The notes beneath the pieces were generated by a model. That model was given only the letters and a program-made list of their open reading frames with translations. It was not told the DNA's origin and made no database searches. Below are positions 16,550 to 25,147 of a stretch of 37,133 nt of DNA, one piece after another (the stretch's first letter is position 1; each line of letters opens with the position of its first letter). Position numbers and translations under genes: made by a program. Source of the DNA: Clostridia bacterium (GTDB lineage: Bacteria; Bacillota; Clostridia; Oscillospirales; CAG-272); NCBI GenBank assembly GCA_017481265.1, contig JAFUPK010000127.1, forward strand, positions 1 to 37,133, written 5' to 3'.

Positions 16550-16590
16550 CAAAAAAATACATTCCTTGATCAACTGACCAAGGAATGTAT
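16550..16590 (-). terminator. Terminator of the aromatic operon
   Basis: A perfect 12-bp stem, ATACATTCCTTG (16557-16568) with CAAGGAATGTAT (16579-16590), followed on the minus strand by seven T residues. It lies directly after the aroQ stop codon. Confidence 0.9.
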
Positions 16591-16599
16591 GGATAAGCT

Positions 16600-17046
16600 T
16601 TACTGAGCTGTATTATCGGACAGATGCTTGACGAGAGCGTTTATTGCCATAACATAACCGTTGAAGCCATAGCCTGCGAAGGTCTCAAAGCAAGCCATGC
16701 CTGCATAGGAAACCTGTCTGAACGCTTCCCTTTCGTTAACTGCAGAGATATGTACCTCAACAGCAGGGATCGCCACCGCCTTCAAGGCATCAAGGATAGC
16801 TACGCTGGTATGTGTATATGCTGCAGGATTTATTACGATGCCGTCGATGTTTCCGTAAGCTTTTTGGATCTTTTCGACGATAGCGCCCTCGTAATTTGAC
16901 TGGAATATCTCAACATCAACTCCCGCGCTTACCGAAGCATCGGTAATAACGCGTACAAGATCCTCATAAGTATCGCTTCCGTATATCTGAGGCTCACGTA
17001 CACCGAGCATATTGAGATTCGGACCGTTTATAACAAGAAACTTCAT
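16600..17046 (-). CDS. aroQ: 3-dehydroquinate dehydratase, type II
   Basis: A 148-residue type II dehydroquinase, which converts 3-dehydroquinate to 3-dehydroshikimate. Motifs: INGPNLNMLGVREPQIYG with the catalytic Tyr, the FQSNYEGAIVEKIQ stretch, NPAAYTHTSVAI with the catalytic Asn/His neighbourhood, and VEVHISAVNERE. The ATG at 17046 with GGGAG nine bases upstream fits the family start; a longer reading from 17106 would overlap pheA. Last gene of the aromatic operon. Confidence 0.95.
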   Translation of the reverse strand: MKFLVINGPNLNMLGVREPQIYGSDTYEDLVRVITDASVSAGVDVEIFQSNYEGAIVEKIQKAYGNIDGIVINPAAYTHTSVAILDALKAVAIPAVEVHISAVNEREAFRQVSYAGMACFETFAGYGFNGYVMAINALVKHLSDNTAQ

Positions 17047-17060
17047 TTTATCTGACTCCC

Positions 17061-18209
17061 TTACATTATTTCCGAATAGCTTCCGAGGTATCTGAACTCC
17101 TCGCATATTGTGTCAAGCTCACATATAAGTCGTACGAACTCCGAGGAATAGATGGATGTTTCAAGGTCAAAATAGAACATAAATTCAAAATCGCGGTCGG
17201 GCATGGGACGGCTTTCAAGCTTTCTGAGGTTGATTCCGAGGGCATAAAGTCTGGCAAGTGCCTTATAAAGAGAACCCGGCTTATGAGGAAGGACCATCAT
17301 AAGGCTCGTTCTGTCGGCGCCGGGATATATCTCAAGCTCTCTTGAAATACAAATAAATCTTGTATGATTGTTATCATTGTCCTGAACGCTTCTGACGATG
17401 CAGTCAAGACCATAGAGCTCCGCACATGTGTAGGATGCAAGAGCTGCGATATCGCGTCTGTCGGACTTTGCCACCATTTCAGCCGCTACGGCAGTATTGG
17501 CACAAGGGATTACTTTAACTCCCTTGAGTGAAGAAAGGAACTTTGCGCTCTGATTGATCGCCTGCTCGTGAGAGAAGATCTCACGTATATCCGACAGTTC
17601 AACGCCCGGTTTTACAAGAAGATTGTGATCTATCTTGATTCGGGTGCTCCTGACTATGGTAAATCTCTTTGAGATCATAAGATCATAGACCTTATTAACG
17701 GAGCCTGCTGTAGAGTTTTCAAGCGGGATCACACCGTATCTGCAGAATCCGTTCTCAACTGCATTAAATACAGATTCAAAATCCTTCATGTACATAATTG
17801 AGGGGGAACGGAACATTTTCTCGCAGGCTGCCGTTGAGTTTGCTCCCTCAACGCCCTGGCACGCTACAGTACAGCGCTCGGGGAACAAGCGGGGGGTATT
17901 CTCGATAGCATTTGATATTTCGTCAAAGATCTTGGGGGTAGGATTTATGAGAGAAGACTGATAAGAACGGCTGAGCTCAAACATCAGCGAATAGAGCACC
18001 CGCATGGATGCACTGAACTCTGCAGGCACAGAATCGGAAATGGCAGAAAGCTTTTCCCTTTCACGCTTTGAGTCAAGGATCGGTCTGCCGTTTTCTTTTT
18101 TATAACGGGCTATATCACCCGCGATCATCAATCTTTCTGTAACAGCCTCGGTGATAGTCTTGTCGATCTCGTCTATCTTCACGCGAAGCTCATCAAGATT
18201 AAGTTCCAA
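17061..18209 (-). CDS. pheA: Bifunctional chorismate mutase / prephenate dehydratase
   Basis: A 382-residue P-protein that turns chorismate into prephenate and then phenylpyruvate. Residues 1-85 are an AroQ-class chorismate mutase (LRVKIDEIDKTITEAVTERL). Residues about 110-290 are prephenate dehydratase, with 'GVIPLENSTAGSV' and the TRF signature (NHTRFICIS). Residues about 300-380 are an ACT domain with PGSLYKAL and ESRP, the elements that bind phenylalanine for feedback inhibition. It starts with TTG (18209) behind AGAAGGA; no in-frame ATG is nearby. aroQ starts 14 nt after its stop. Confidence 0.95.
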   Translation of the reverse strand: MELNLDELRVKIDEIDKTITEAVTERLMIAGDIARYKKENGRPILDSKREREKLSAISDSVPAEFSASMRVLYSLMFELSRSYQSSLINPTPKIFDEISNAIENTPRLFPERCTVACQGVEGANSTAACEKMFRSPSIMYMKDFESVFNAVENGFCRYGVIPLENSTAGSVNKVYDLMISKRFTIVRSTRIKIDHNLLVKPGVELSDIREIFSHEQAINQSAKFLSSLKGVKVIPCANTAVAAEMVAKSDRRDIAALASYTCAELYGLDCIVRSVQDNDNNHTRFICISRELEIYPGADRTSLMMVLPHKPGSLYKALARLYALGINLRKLESRPMPDRDFEFMFYFDLETSIYSSEFVRLICELDTICEEFRYLGSYSEIM

Positions 18210-18240
18210 TTTGATTCCTTCTTTCGATTTCTGTTAGTTA

Positions 18241-19260
18241 TTATTCTGTTTTAAGGTCATAGCCGTCCTCAAGTAAAGCATCGAGGAGAGCAATGGCGCA
18301 AGCTGCCTCAACGCACGGTACGGCACGGCGTACAATGCAGGGATCATGTCTGCCCTTAATGGCAATTTTTCTGTCCTCCATTGAAGATACAGATACGCTG
18401 TCCTGCTCCTTGGCTATAGACGGCGTAGGTTTAAACGGTACACGGAACACGATCGGCATTCCCGTGGATATGCCACCGATGATGCCACCGTGATTATTGG
18501 TCTTGGTACGGATCACGCCATCCTCTACCGTATATGCATCGTTATGCTCGCTTCCGCGGAGCCTTGCCGCCTCAAAGCCGAGACCAAATTCAATACCTCT
18601 TACCGCAGGTATACCAAATACTGCCGAAGCAATACGGTTTTCAAGTCCTGCAAACATTGGGTCTCCGATACCGCATGGGAACCCTTCTGCAACACATTCA
18701 ACGACACCGCCAACGGAATCACCTTCAGCCCTTGCCGCATCTATAACGGCTGTCATATCTTCTTCGGACGTAGTAACCCCACCGATTTCTATGACGCGAG
18801 CACTGATATTTATGCCGTTCTTTTTAAGTAAGCCAATTGAAAGCGCGCCTGCGATACAGAGAGGTGCAGTCAGCCTCCCCGAAAAATGTCCGCCGCCGGA
18901 AAAATCATTATGCGGTCCGTATTTCACAAGTGCCGGGTAATCTGCATGAGAAGGTCTCGGAATGTCCGAAAAGCCATTATAATCCCCGCTTCTCGTGTTG
19001 GTATTTCTAATAATTGCGGCAATCGGCGCACCGCAGGTGTAACCGTCCGACAGCCCCGAAATGAACTCGGGTGCGTCAGCTTCACGTCGCGGAGTTGACT
19101 GAGCGTTTCTGCCGGGAGCTCTTCTCTCCATAAATTCCGTAAGAGCGTCAAAGTCGACCTTGACACCCGACGGAAAACCGTCAATAACCACGCCTATTCC
19201 TGCCGCGTGAGACTGTCCGAATATAGAAACTTTAAGCTTATTTCCGTATATGCTTCCCAT
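18241..19260 (-). CDS. aroC: Chorismate synthase
   Basis: A 339-residue FMN-dependent enzyme converting EPSP to chorismate. Signatures: 'GQSHAAGIGVVIDGFPSG' near the N-terminus, RRAPGR, GGGHFSGRLTAP and the 'GRHDPCIVRRAVP' region near the C-terminus. It is slightly shorter than typical 360-residue enzymes, but all conserved blocks are present. ATGAGG precedes the start. A 60-nt AT-rich gap separates it from aroA; it could hold a weak internal promoter, but nothing convincing is seen. Confidence 0.95.
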   Translation of the reverse strand: MGSIYGNKLKVSIFGQSHAAGIGVVIDGFPSGVKVDFDALTEFMERRAPGRNAQSTPRREADAPEFISGLSDGYTCGAPIAAIIRNTNTRSGDYNGFSDIPRPSHADYPALVKYGPHNDFSGGGHFSGRLTAPLCIAGALSIGLLKKNGINISARVIEIGGVTTSEEDMTAVIDAARAEGDSVGGVVECVAEGFPCGIGDPMFAGLENRIASAVFGIPAVRGIEFGLGFEAARLRGSEHNDAYTVEDGVIRTKTNNHGGIIGGISTGMPIVFRVPFKPTPSIAKEQDSVSVSSMEDRKIAIKGRHDPCIVRRAVPCVEAACAIALLDALLEDGYDLKTE

Positions 19261-19320
19261 ATATGCCTCATGTTTTATATATCTGTTTATATATACCTGT
19301 ATTTATTTTATCACATTGAA

Positions 19321-20580
19321 TCACAACTTGCAAGTCTCAATTACGGCACCGAGAGACACGAAATCGTCCCAAAATGCACTGTACGACTTCGAAACGCACT
19401 CAGCACCCGTAACTGTCACATCACCATTACACATCATAGATGCAATAGCAGCGCTCATCGCGATTCTGTGGTCATTGTGAGCATCAATGACAGCACCGTT
19501 AAGGCTGCCTGCTCCATCTATTATGAGACCGTCTTTAAGTTCGGTAACACTTGCCCCCATCGCCCGGAGAAGCTCTGACATTACAGCAAGGCGGTCACTC
19601 TCTTTAAGACGAAGTCTTGCAGCTCCCGTTATATGGGATCTTCCCTCTGCAATTGCGCAAAGAACCGATATAACCGGAACAGCATCCGGAATATGAGTGG
19701 CATCCGTATCGGTAGCATGAAGATAAGTTTTTTTGACCGTTACGGAATCATAACCGTATTCAATTTCGGCACCCATAGCTGTAAGTACGTCAAGTATTCT
19801 ACGGTCACCCTGTGTTGAAGAGAGATCAATACCTTTACAGGTGATACCATTTTCGGAAAGAGCACCTGCCGCAATCCAGAAGGATGCACCTGACCAGTCA
19901 CCGCAAACTGTAACCCTCCCGGGCGAAGTAAATCCTTTAGCGGGAACAGTAAGCACATTACCTTCAAAGGAAACATCAACACCGAACACCTTCATAGCAT
20001 CAATAGTGATCTTAATATAGTCAACAGACTCGACCTTGCCTTCAAGGATAACAATGCCGCCGCCCAGAACCGGAAGAGCCATGAGGATACCGCTGATAAA
20101 CTGCGAAGAAACACTGCCGTCTATATGGAAACTGTTTGAGGAAAGCTTACCTCTTACGCTGAGCGTTCTCCCGATTTTATCAAGAGTAACGCCATGGCGC
20201 AAAAGCTCAGCATCAAGCGGATAAAGGGGACGTTCGTGGAGCTTGCCCTCCATATAAAAATCAGCATCGGCACCCAACGCCGCAGAAACGGGAATAAGAA
20301 AACGCAGAGTAGATCCGCTGTCGCGGCACTTTAGCAGAGCGTCCTTGGAAGTTTTACTTACAGGTGTTATCCTGTAACCGAAGTCCGTGCGGACTACTCC
20401 TGCACCAAGGGCAGAAAGGCAATCAGCGGTGGCTTCGATATCACTGCAAATCCCATGGATCACCACATCAGTAACCTTGTCTGAAAGTGCTGCGCATATC
20501 ATATATCTGTGTGCCTCGGATTTTGATGAGGGCACTGTGACCTCACCTGAAAGGTGCGCACTTTTTATCAAAACGTTCAT
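19321..20580 (-). CDS. aroA: 3-phosphoshikimate 1-carboxyvinyltransferase (EPSP synthase)
   Basis: A 419-residue enzyme joining phosphoenolpyruvate to shikimate-3-phosphate. It has the N-terminal SKSEAHRYMICAALS motif, CRDSGSTLRFLIPVSAALG, SSQFISGILMALP and 'DHRIAMSAAIA' near the C-terminus. The region around CRDSGSTLRF lacks the common GNAGT form, typical of class II-like enzymes from Firmicutes. Its ATG shares one base with the aroB stop (TAATG), so translation is coupled. Confidence 0.95.
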   Translation of the reverse strand: MNVLIKSAHLSGEVTVPSSKSEAHRYMICAALSDKVTDVVIHGICSDIEATADCLSALGAGVVRTDFGYRITPVSKTSKDALLKCRDSGSTLRFLIPVSAALGADADFYMEGKLHERPLYPLDAELLRHGVTLDKIGRTLSVRGKLSSNSFHIDGSVSSQFISGILMALPVLGGGIVILEGKVESVDYIKITIDAMKVFGVDVSFEGNVLTVPAKGFTSPGRVTVCGDWSGASFWIAAGALSENGITCKGIDLSSTQGDRRILDVLTAMGAEIEYGYDSVTVKKTYLHATDTDATHIPDAVPVISVLCAIAEGRSHITGAARLRLKESDRLAVMSELLRAMGASVTELKDGLIIDGAGSLNGAVIDAHNDHRIAMSAAIASMMCNGDVTVTGAECVSKSYSAFWDDFVSLGAVIETCKL

Positions 20581-21638
20581 TATGCTCTAAGCCCCTTTTC
20601 GATGAACGCAAGTAAGTCATCTGTAGAAATCGGAAGAATTTTGCACCTGCCTATATCCTCGACAACTATCAGATCCACCGTGTTTCCGTGTCGCTTCTTA
20701 TCGGAAAGCATAGCATTGCAGAGATCCTTTGCTGAATATTCACAGCTAAGCTTATGTCCGAGTGCCAACACTGCATCGCAGATCTTATCAGAGGTGTCTT
20801 TCGTACATATTCCGGCAGAAGCAGACGCTCGTGCAATGACCGCGCAGCCTGTGGCTACTGCGGCGCCATGAGAGATCGTCATATTACTGAGCTTTTCAAT
20901 GGCGTGAGCAACTGTATGTCCAAGATTAAGCATTGCACGCTCGCCCGTGTCGAACTCGTCGCGCTTGACCACATCGGCTTTAAGCTGTACACAGCTTCCT
21001 ATAACATACTCTCGGTCAAAGCCTGTTCCCTTTTCCGAGAGATGTGACAAAAGATCCGGAGAATAGAGTATTCCGTATTTGAGCACCTCGCCGCAACCGT
21101 CAAGGAATATTTCACGGGGGAGCGTATCGAGAGTTTTATAGTCGCAAATTACGACGGAGGGCTGATGGAATGCGCCGAGAAGATTCTTTCCCATTGGAAT
21201 ATCCACGGCACACTTTCCTCCCACTGATGAGTCAACTGCCGATAGCAATGTTGTAGGCACCTGTATATAACGTATTCCGCGAAGGTACGTTGCCGCGGCA
21301 AATCCGCTTATATCACCAACGACTCCGCCTCCGAGAGCTATCACCGTGTCCGATCTTGTAAGATGATTCTCCGCAAGAAAATCTATGATTTTTATGAATG
21401 TTGAGGTATTCTTTGACGCTTCTCCGTGAGGAAACGTAAATTTTACAGTCTCAAATCCTGCTGAAGCGAGGTTACACACAAAAGGGTCGCCGTAAAGAGA
21501 ATCCACGGTGTCATCGGTTATAACCGCAACTTTTTTGCTCGTTGTAACCGAAGCAATATACTCTGCCGCTTTGGTCAGTGCACCTTTCTCGATTATTACT
21601 TCATAAGGCTTACCTGCTTCAACTTTAATTCTTGCCAT
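20580..21638 (-). CDS. aroB: 3-dehydroquinate synthase
   Basis: A 352-residue NAD- and metal-dependent enzyme cyclising DAHP to 3-dehydroquinate. It shows the NAD-binding DTVIALGGGVVGDISGFAA, 'QVPTTLLSAVDSSVGGK', the catalytic 'CGEVLKYGIL', and metal-ligand His residues in LNLGHTVAHAIE and SHGAAVA. The ATG at 21638 (MARIKVEAG) with AGAGGTGG upstream is chosen over an ORF start at 21677. It overlaps the end of tyrA by 14 nt. Confidence 0.95.
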   Translation of the reverse strand: MARIKVEAGKPYEVIIEKGALTKAAEYIASVTTSKKVAVITDDTVDSLYGDPFVCNLASAGFETVKFTFPHGEASKNTSTFIKIIDFLAENHLTRSDTVIALGGGVVGDISGFAAATYLRGIRYIQVPTTLLSAVDSSVGGKCAVDIPMGKNLLGAFHQPSVVICDYKTLDTLPREIFLDGCGEVLKYGILYSPDLLSHLSEKGTGFDREYVIGSCVQLKADVVKRDEFDTGERAMLNLGHTVAHAIEKLSNMTISHGAAVATGCAVIARASASAGICTKDTSDKICDAVLALGHKLSCEYSAKDLCNAMLSDKKRHGNTVDLIVVEDIGRCKILPISTDDLLAFIEKGLRA

Positions 21639-22494
21639 GTCCGTCCACCTCTTCTTTTCTTCGCCTTCCTTCATCAAGCAGATTTCTTAGCCTATCTGCA
21701 TCAGTATCTGCGATAGCATCACGATATTCAGTCAGATTATTGATTATTGTATCGAGCTCATACAGCAATGGCTCACGGTTTTCAAGGAACAGCTCTGTCC
21801 ACATAACAGGATTCAGCCACGCAACTCTTGTCATATCCTTGTAACTTCCCGCAGAGAATCCCTTATGACTTGACGCTGTAGGACTCTTAATATAAGCACT
21901 CGACACTATGTGGGCAAGTTGAGAAGTGAATGCGATCATCTTATCATGTGCATCGCCTGTTGTCACCGAGATGCTTCCGAATCCGGCTGGCTCAAGAAGT
22001 TTCTTTACGCGGTCAAGAAGCTCAATATCGTCATACACAGGAGGAACTATGACCATGGGAGCACCGCAGAACATATCTGCACGCGAGAATTTGAATCCCG
22101 AGTTATGAGTACCTGCCATGGGGTGCCCTCCGACGAATGTGAAGCCATACTTTTCAGCCGCTTCAAACCCCACCTTACATATCTCTGATTTCGTTCCACA
22201 GAGATCCATTATAAGCGTATCGCTTGGAAACGAGCCGGCGTTTTCTTTTATGTAGTCAACGGTCGCATCGGGGTACACAGCTATAAAAATCACGTCACAG
22301 CTTGCAAACTTGTCCTCGGTAAGCTTACCGTCAAGGACTCCTGCGAGAATACCGTATTCCGTCACCGTGTCGGATATATCGCTTCCGAGAACACGGTGTC
22401 CGCCTTCTTTATATGCCTTGGCAAAGGAGCCTCCTATAAGTCCGAGACCTACTACGCCTACTGTCAGCCTTTTGTTTTCTGTATACTTATCCAT
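21625..22494 (-). CDS. tyrA: Prephenate dehydrogenase
   Basis: A 289-residue NAD(P)-dependent dehydrogenase making 4-hydroxyphenylpyruvate for tyrosine. The N-terminal Rossmann motif is VGLGLIGGSFAKAY, followed by GGHPMAGTHNSGF and TSQLAHIVSSAY typical of TyrA. There is no ACT domain, so tyrosine feedback probably acts elsewhere, for example on AroF or through attenuation. The start overlaps the aroF stop by 8 nt. Confidence 0.93.
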   Translation of the reverse strand: MDKYTENKRLTVGVVGLGLIGGSFAKAYKEGGHRVLGSDISDTVTEYGILAGVLDGKLTEDKFASCDVIFIAVYPDATVDYIKENAGSFPSDTLIMDLCGTKSEICKVGFEAAEKYGFTFVGGHPMAGTHNSGFKFSRADMFCGAPMVIVPPVYDDIELLDRVKKLLEPAGFGSISVTTGDAHDKMIAFTSQLAHIVSSAYIKSPTASSHKGFSAGSYKDMTRVAWLNPVMWTELFLENREPLLYELDTIINNLTEYRDAIADTDADRLRNLLDEGRRRKEEVDGHGKN

Positions 22495-23491
22495 TGATTG
22501 CTTCCCTTATCTTCATAACCTTACGCGCAACCTCGCCGAACTGTGCGGGAGTCAAGGACTGAGCACCGTCGCAAAGAGCGTGCAAGGGATCATTGTGGAC
22601 CTCGATCATTATTCCGTCTGCACCGCAGGCAGCCGCCGCAACCGCCATAGGTTCAACAAGCTTCGCCTGGCCTGTTGCATGGCTCGGGTCAATGACAACA
22701 GGTAAATGCGTCAGTTCATGGAGAAGCGGAACCGCTGAAAGATCAAGAGTATTTCTGGTGAAAGTCTCAAATGTTCTGATTCCGCGTTCACATAGAATTA
22801 TATTACTGTTTCCGCCTGCCATTATGTACTCTGCACTCATCAATAACTCCTTGAGAGTATTGGCAAGTCCGCGCTTTAGGAGAATGGTCTTACCCGTTTT
22901 TCCGAGCTCCTTGAGAAGCTCAAAATTCTGCATATTACGTGCACCGACTTGAATCACGTCAACGTCCTCAAATAGCGGAAGGTGGTTGGCATTCATGATC
23001 TCCGTTACGATCGGCATTCCCGTAACCTTCTTTGCTTCAAGAAGGAGCTCAATTCCGTCTGCCTTGAGTCCCTGAAAATCGTAAGGCGATGTTCTCGGCT
23101 TAAAAGCGCCTCCGCGAAGAAGTGTTGCTCCGGACGCCGCAACAGATGTAGCTACTTCAAGTATCTGATCATGACTTTCAACAGAGCAAGGTCCCGCGAT
23201 CATGGCAAAATTACCACCGCCGATCTTGACATTACCGATCTCTATAACAGTATCGTCAGGATGGAACTTTCTGCCGCACTGCTTGAAGGGTTCAGCTACT
23301 CTTTTAACAGACTCGACGATCTCAAGGCTTGCTATAAGATCCATATCAATACGACTTGTATCACCGATAAGACCCAGCACTGTATAATCATGTCCCTCAG
23401 AAATGTGAACCTCTATCCCTTGCCCCTTGATCCAGCTTATAAGGTGTTCCTTCTGTTCAGTTGTAGCGCTGTTTTTTACTACTGCGATCAT
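22487..23491 (-). CDS. aroF: 3-deoxy-7-phosphoheptulonate (DAHP) synthase, type I-beta with N-terminal regulatory domain
   Basis: A 334-residue enzyme condensing phosphoenolpyruvate and erythrose-4-phosphate, the entry step of the shikimate pathway. Residues 1-70 form a ferredoxin-like domain of the Thermotoga type, known there to bind Tyr/Phe and inhibit the enzyme. The catalytic barrel contains FAMIAGPCSVES, LRGGAFKPRTSPYDFQG, KRG and DPSHATGQ. The ATG at 23491 follows AAAGGA; a longer reading (to 23632) would run through the terminator hairpin and is not credible. First structural gene of the operon. Confidence 0.95.
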   Translation of the reverse strand: MIAVVKNSATTEQKEHLISWIKGQGIEVHISEGHDYTVLGLIGDTSRIDMDLIASLEIVESVKRVAEPFKQCGRKFHPDDTVIEIGNVKIGGGNFAMIAGPCSVESHDQILEVATSVAASGATLLRGGAFKPRTSPYDFQGLKADGIELLLEAKKVTGMPIVTEIMNANHLPLFEDVDVIQVGARNMQNFELLKELGKTGKTILLKRGLANTLKELLMSAEYIMAGGNSNIILCERGIRTFETFTRNTLDLSAVPLLHELTHLPVVIDPSHATGQAKLVEPMAVAAAACGADGIMIEVHNDPLHALCDGAQSLTPAQFGEVARKVMKIREAING

Positions 23492-23540
23492 GATGATTTT
23501 TCCTTTCGTTTGTTCGGATACAGCACGACACGGACGGTGC

Positions 23541-23574
23541 AATATAAAAATCGCACAGACCGTGATCTGTGCGA
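23541..23574 (-). terminator. Attenuator terminator in the aromatic operon leader
   Basis: Perfect 9-bp stem TCGCACAGA/TCTGTGCGA (23551-23559 with 23566-23574) followed on the minus strand by TTTTTATATT. It lies between the leader peptide and aroF, 50 nt before the aroF start, so it can end transcription before the first enzyme gene. Confidence 0.85.
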
Positions 23575-23636
23575 CATTTACCGAAGATATAATCGGATGA
23601 TCCTTTATGCGGTGTCTGTCAGTTTTCAGCACAAAT
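23565..23636 (-). promoter_or_regulatory. Candidate antiterminator pairing
   Basis: On the minus-strand RNA, AUUUGUGC (23636-23629, at the stop codon of the leader ORF) can pair with GCACAGAU (23572-23565, the 5' arm of the terminator): eight pairs, one of them G-U. The two structures are mutually exclusive. A ribosome stalled at the Tyr/Phe codons leaves the first segment free, so readthrough occurs. A ribosome that reaches the stop codon covers it, so the terminator forms. Confidence 0.65.
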
Positions 23637-23703
23637 CACTATTACTCTTATTAAAAAAGTAATAGTAATAATAGTATGCAAAAAACTGAGTAGAAACTGT
23701 CAT
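23626..23703 (-). CDS. Tyr/Phe-rich leader peptide of the aromatic amino acid operon
   Basis: A 25-codon ORF: ATG 23703, stop TGA 23628-23626. Residues 7-17 read FFAYYYYYYFF, that is six consecutive Tyr codons flanked by four Phe codons, with Asn/Lys/Ser-rich remaining residues. AGGAG lies 6 nt before the ATG. A consensus promoter starts transcription about 23 nt upstream, and an intrinsic terminator follows 52 nt after the stop codon. This is the layout of classic leader peptides (pheL, trpL), here sensing both charged tRNA-Tyr and tRNA-Phe. The downstream genes make exactly these amino acids. Confidence 0.9.
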   Translation of the reverse strand: MTVSTQFFAYYYYYYFFNKSNSDLC

Positions 23704-23732
23704 AACGGACTCCTGAAATTTTGTATGGAATT

Positions 23733-23761
23733 AGTATAACTCTCTTTTCACCGTTTGTCAA
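23733..23761 (-). promoter_or_regulatory. Promoter of the aromatic operon
   Basis: On the minus strand TTGACA (23761-23756), 17-nt spacer, TATACT (23738-23733); start near 23726, just ahead of the leader peptide ribosome binding site. Confidence 0.85.
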
Positions 23762-23832
23762 GGACTTTTCAAAATTTTATGAAAAAGTTTTCGCGAGAAT
23801 GTATAAAAACACACGCACCTGAAATTTCAAGA

Positions 23833-25044
23833 TCAAATGTGCTCTTTACTGCGGACAAAAGAAAACATCGCTGAAATCAAAGAGCAAAGTGCCGAAAATG
23901 CTGCAAGAACAAGGATTACAGCACGCCAACCGTGAGCTTCAGACGTAAAACCTATGAGACTTCCCGCCACTGAGCTTCCGACGTAGCACATAGTGTCAAG
24001 AATCCCGGCAGAAAGCCCCGAGTCAAAATAATCTCGGTTATCAAGAGGAAATATGCTTGCCACTACATTGTTTACAGCCGCCATAGAACAGGCAACGAGA
24101 ACAAAAATGACCACAGTCACAATAAGAAGCTTGAACGGAAAAATAATGTATTCTATGTAAAGCACTGTTGACGCCAAACCAAAAAACAATAGCAACAAAA
24201 TCCCTTGATTTTTGATCAGGAAATATGTTTTTCTTGCCATAACCGCACCAAATACGGAAAACAGAGGCAAAATCAATGTCAGAATGATGGACAAAGACTC
24301 ATTTACTCCAAAGCTCTCCGAAATAAGCTTCGGCATCCAGCTATTTACACCGTCACGCACAAATCCGTTAAAAAATGCCGCAAAGCACATAAACACGAAC
24401 ATAGCTAAAAAATATCTGCCTAAGGAAGGTTTGTTTTTCTTTCCCGTTACCGCCATAGCAGTTTGCTTTGCAGGTTTGCCGAGTTTCGAAAGCACCTCCG
24501 CCCATACAATACCCGAAGCTACACAAAGTACACCTGCAATAATAAAGGTCAGCCTCCAAGCGTCAACAGCAACAAATATAGCAGACAATGCATATGCCGC
24601 CGTTGTTCCGACAGCAGTTGTTGTACTTATAACAACGACAGCGTGTCCAATGCTTTCTTTTCTGACATACAGTGAAAGTGTCCGTATGATGAGACTCCAC
24701 AGAACAGATTGAGCAGCACCGTTAACGGCCCATAAAACAGCCATCAATGCGGGCGAAGCTGTAAAAGGCAGGGCTATTGTCACAGCCGCTGAAACTGTCA
24801 TAACAGCAGGAACGACTATGGTACAGTTATAGAATCGGCAAAGTATTCCGTTTACAAGCTGTCCGGTACCGTACACGATCGCAAACGCTGTCAGGACTGC
24901 TCCCGCCTGAGAATTACTTATAGACAGCTCGCTTATGATCTTAACCATGGCTGCTGAATATGACAGCCTGCCGAGAGTTGCAGCAGCGTATACCAGCCAT
25001 GCTGCAAATATAAGTCTTTCGGTTTGCTTTTTTCCAAGATACAT
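23833..25044 (-). CDS. Major facilitator superfamily transporter
   Basis: A 403-residue protein with about twelve hydrophobic helices in two halves separated by a charged loop near residues 195-210 (KLGKPAKQTAMAVTGKKNK). The start (AAWLVYAAATLGRLSYSAAM) recalls the organophosphate/hexose-phosphate antiporter-like branch, but the substrate cannot be assigned. The ATG has no recognisable ribosome binding site. It lies 7 nt after the stop of an in-frame extension of the upstream SGNH gene, so translation may depend on coupling. It ends about 70 nt from the aromatic operon promoter. Confidence 0.8.
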   Translation of the reverse strand: MYLGKKQTERLIFAAWLVYAAATLGRLSYSAAMVKIISELSISNSQAGAVLTAFAIVYGTGQLVNGILCRFYNCTIVVPAVMTVSAAVTIALPFTASPALMAVLWAVNGAAQSVLWSLIIRTLSLYVRKESIGHAVVVISTTTAVGTTAAYALSAIFVAVDAWRLTFIIAGVLCVASGIVWAEVLSKLGKPAKQTAMAVTGKKNKPSLGRYFLAMFVFMCFAAFFNGFVRDGVNSWMPKLISESFGVNESLSIILTLILPLFSVFGAVMARKTYFLIKNQGILLLLFFGLASTVLYIEYIIFPFKLLIVTVVIFVLVACSMAAVNNVVASIFPLDNRDYFDSGLSAGILDTMCYVGSSVAGSLIGFTSEAHGWRAVILVLAAFSALCSLISAMFSFVRSKEHI

Positions 25045-25051
25045 ATTACAG

Positions 25052-25147
25052 TTAAATACTTGCTGACATCAATCTTTCGGTGAGCATATCTTCCATTTCG
25101 TAATAAAATTCAAGATTGGGATACAGCTCTATAAAATCAACTGCACG
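25052..25147 (-). pseudogene. In-frame 31-codon extension after the SGNH hydrolase stop
   Basis: Directly after the TAA at 25150-25148, the same frame stays open for 31 more codons and ends at TAA 25054-25052, 7 nt before the MFS start. The translation (AVDFIELYPNLEFYYEMEDM and so on) looks protein-like. It may be the original C-terminus cut off by a nonsense change, or chance open frame. Confidence 0.35.

Noticed and set aside
18210..18240. ATG start for pheA
   Set aside because: No in-frame ATG lies near; TTG at 18209 is placed correctly behind AGAAGGA.
23492..23632. Upstream extension of AroF
   Set aside because: It runs through the attenuator hairpin and has no family resemblance; AAAGGA supports ATG 23491.
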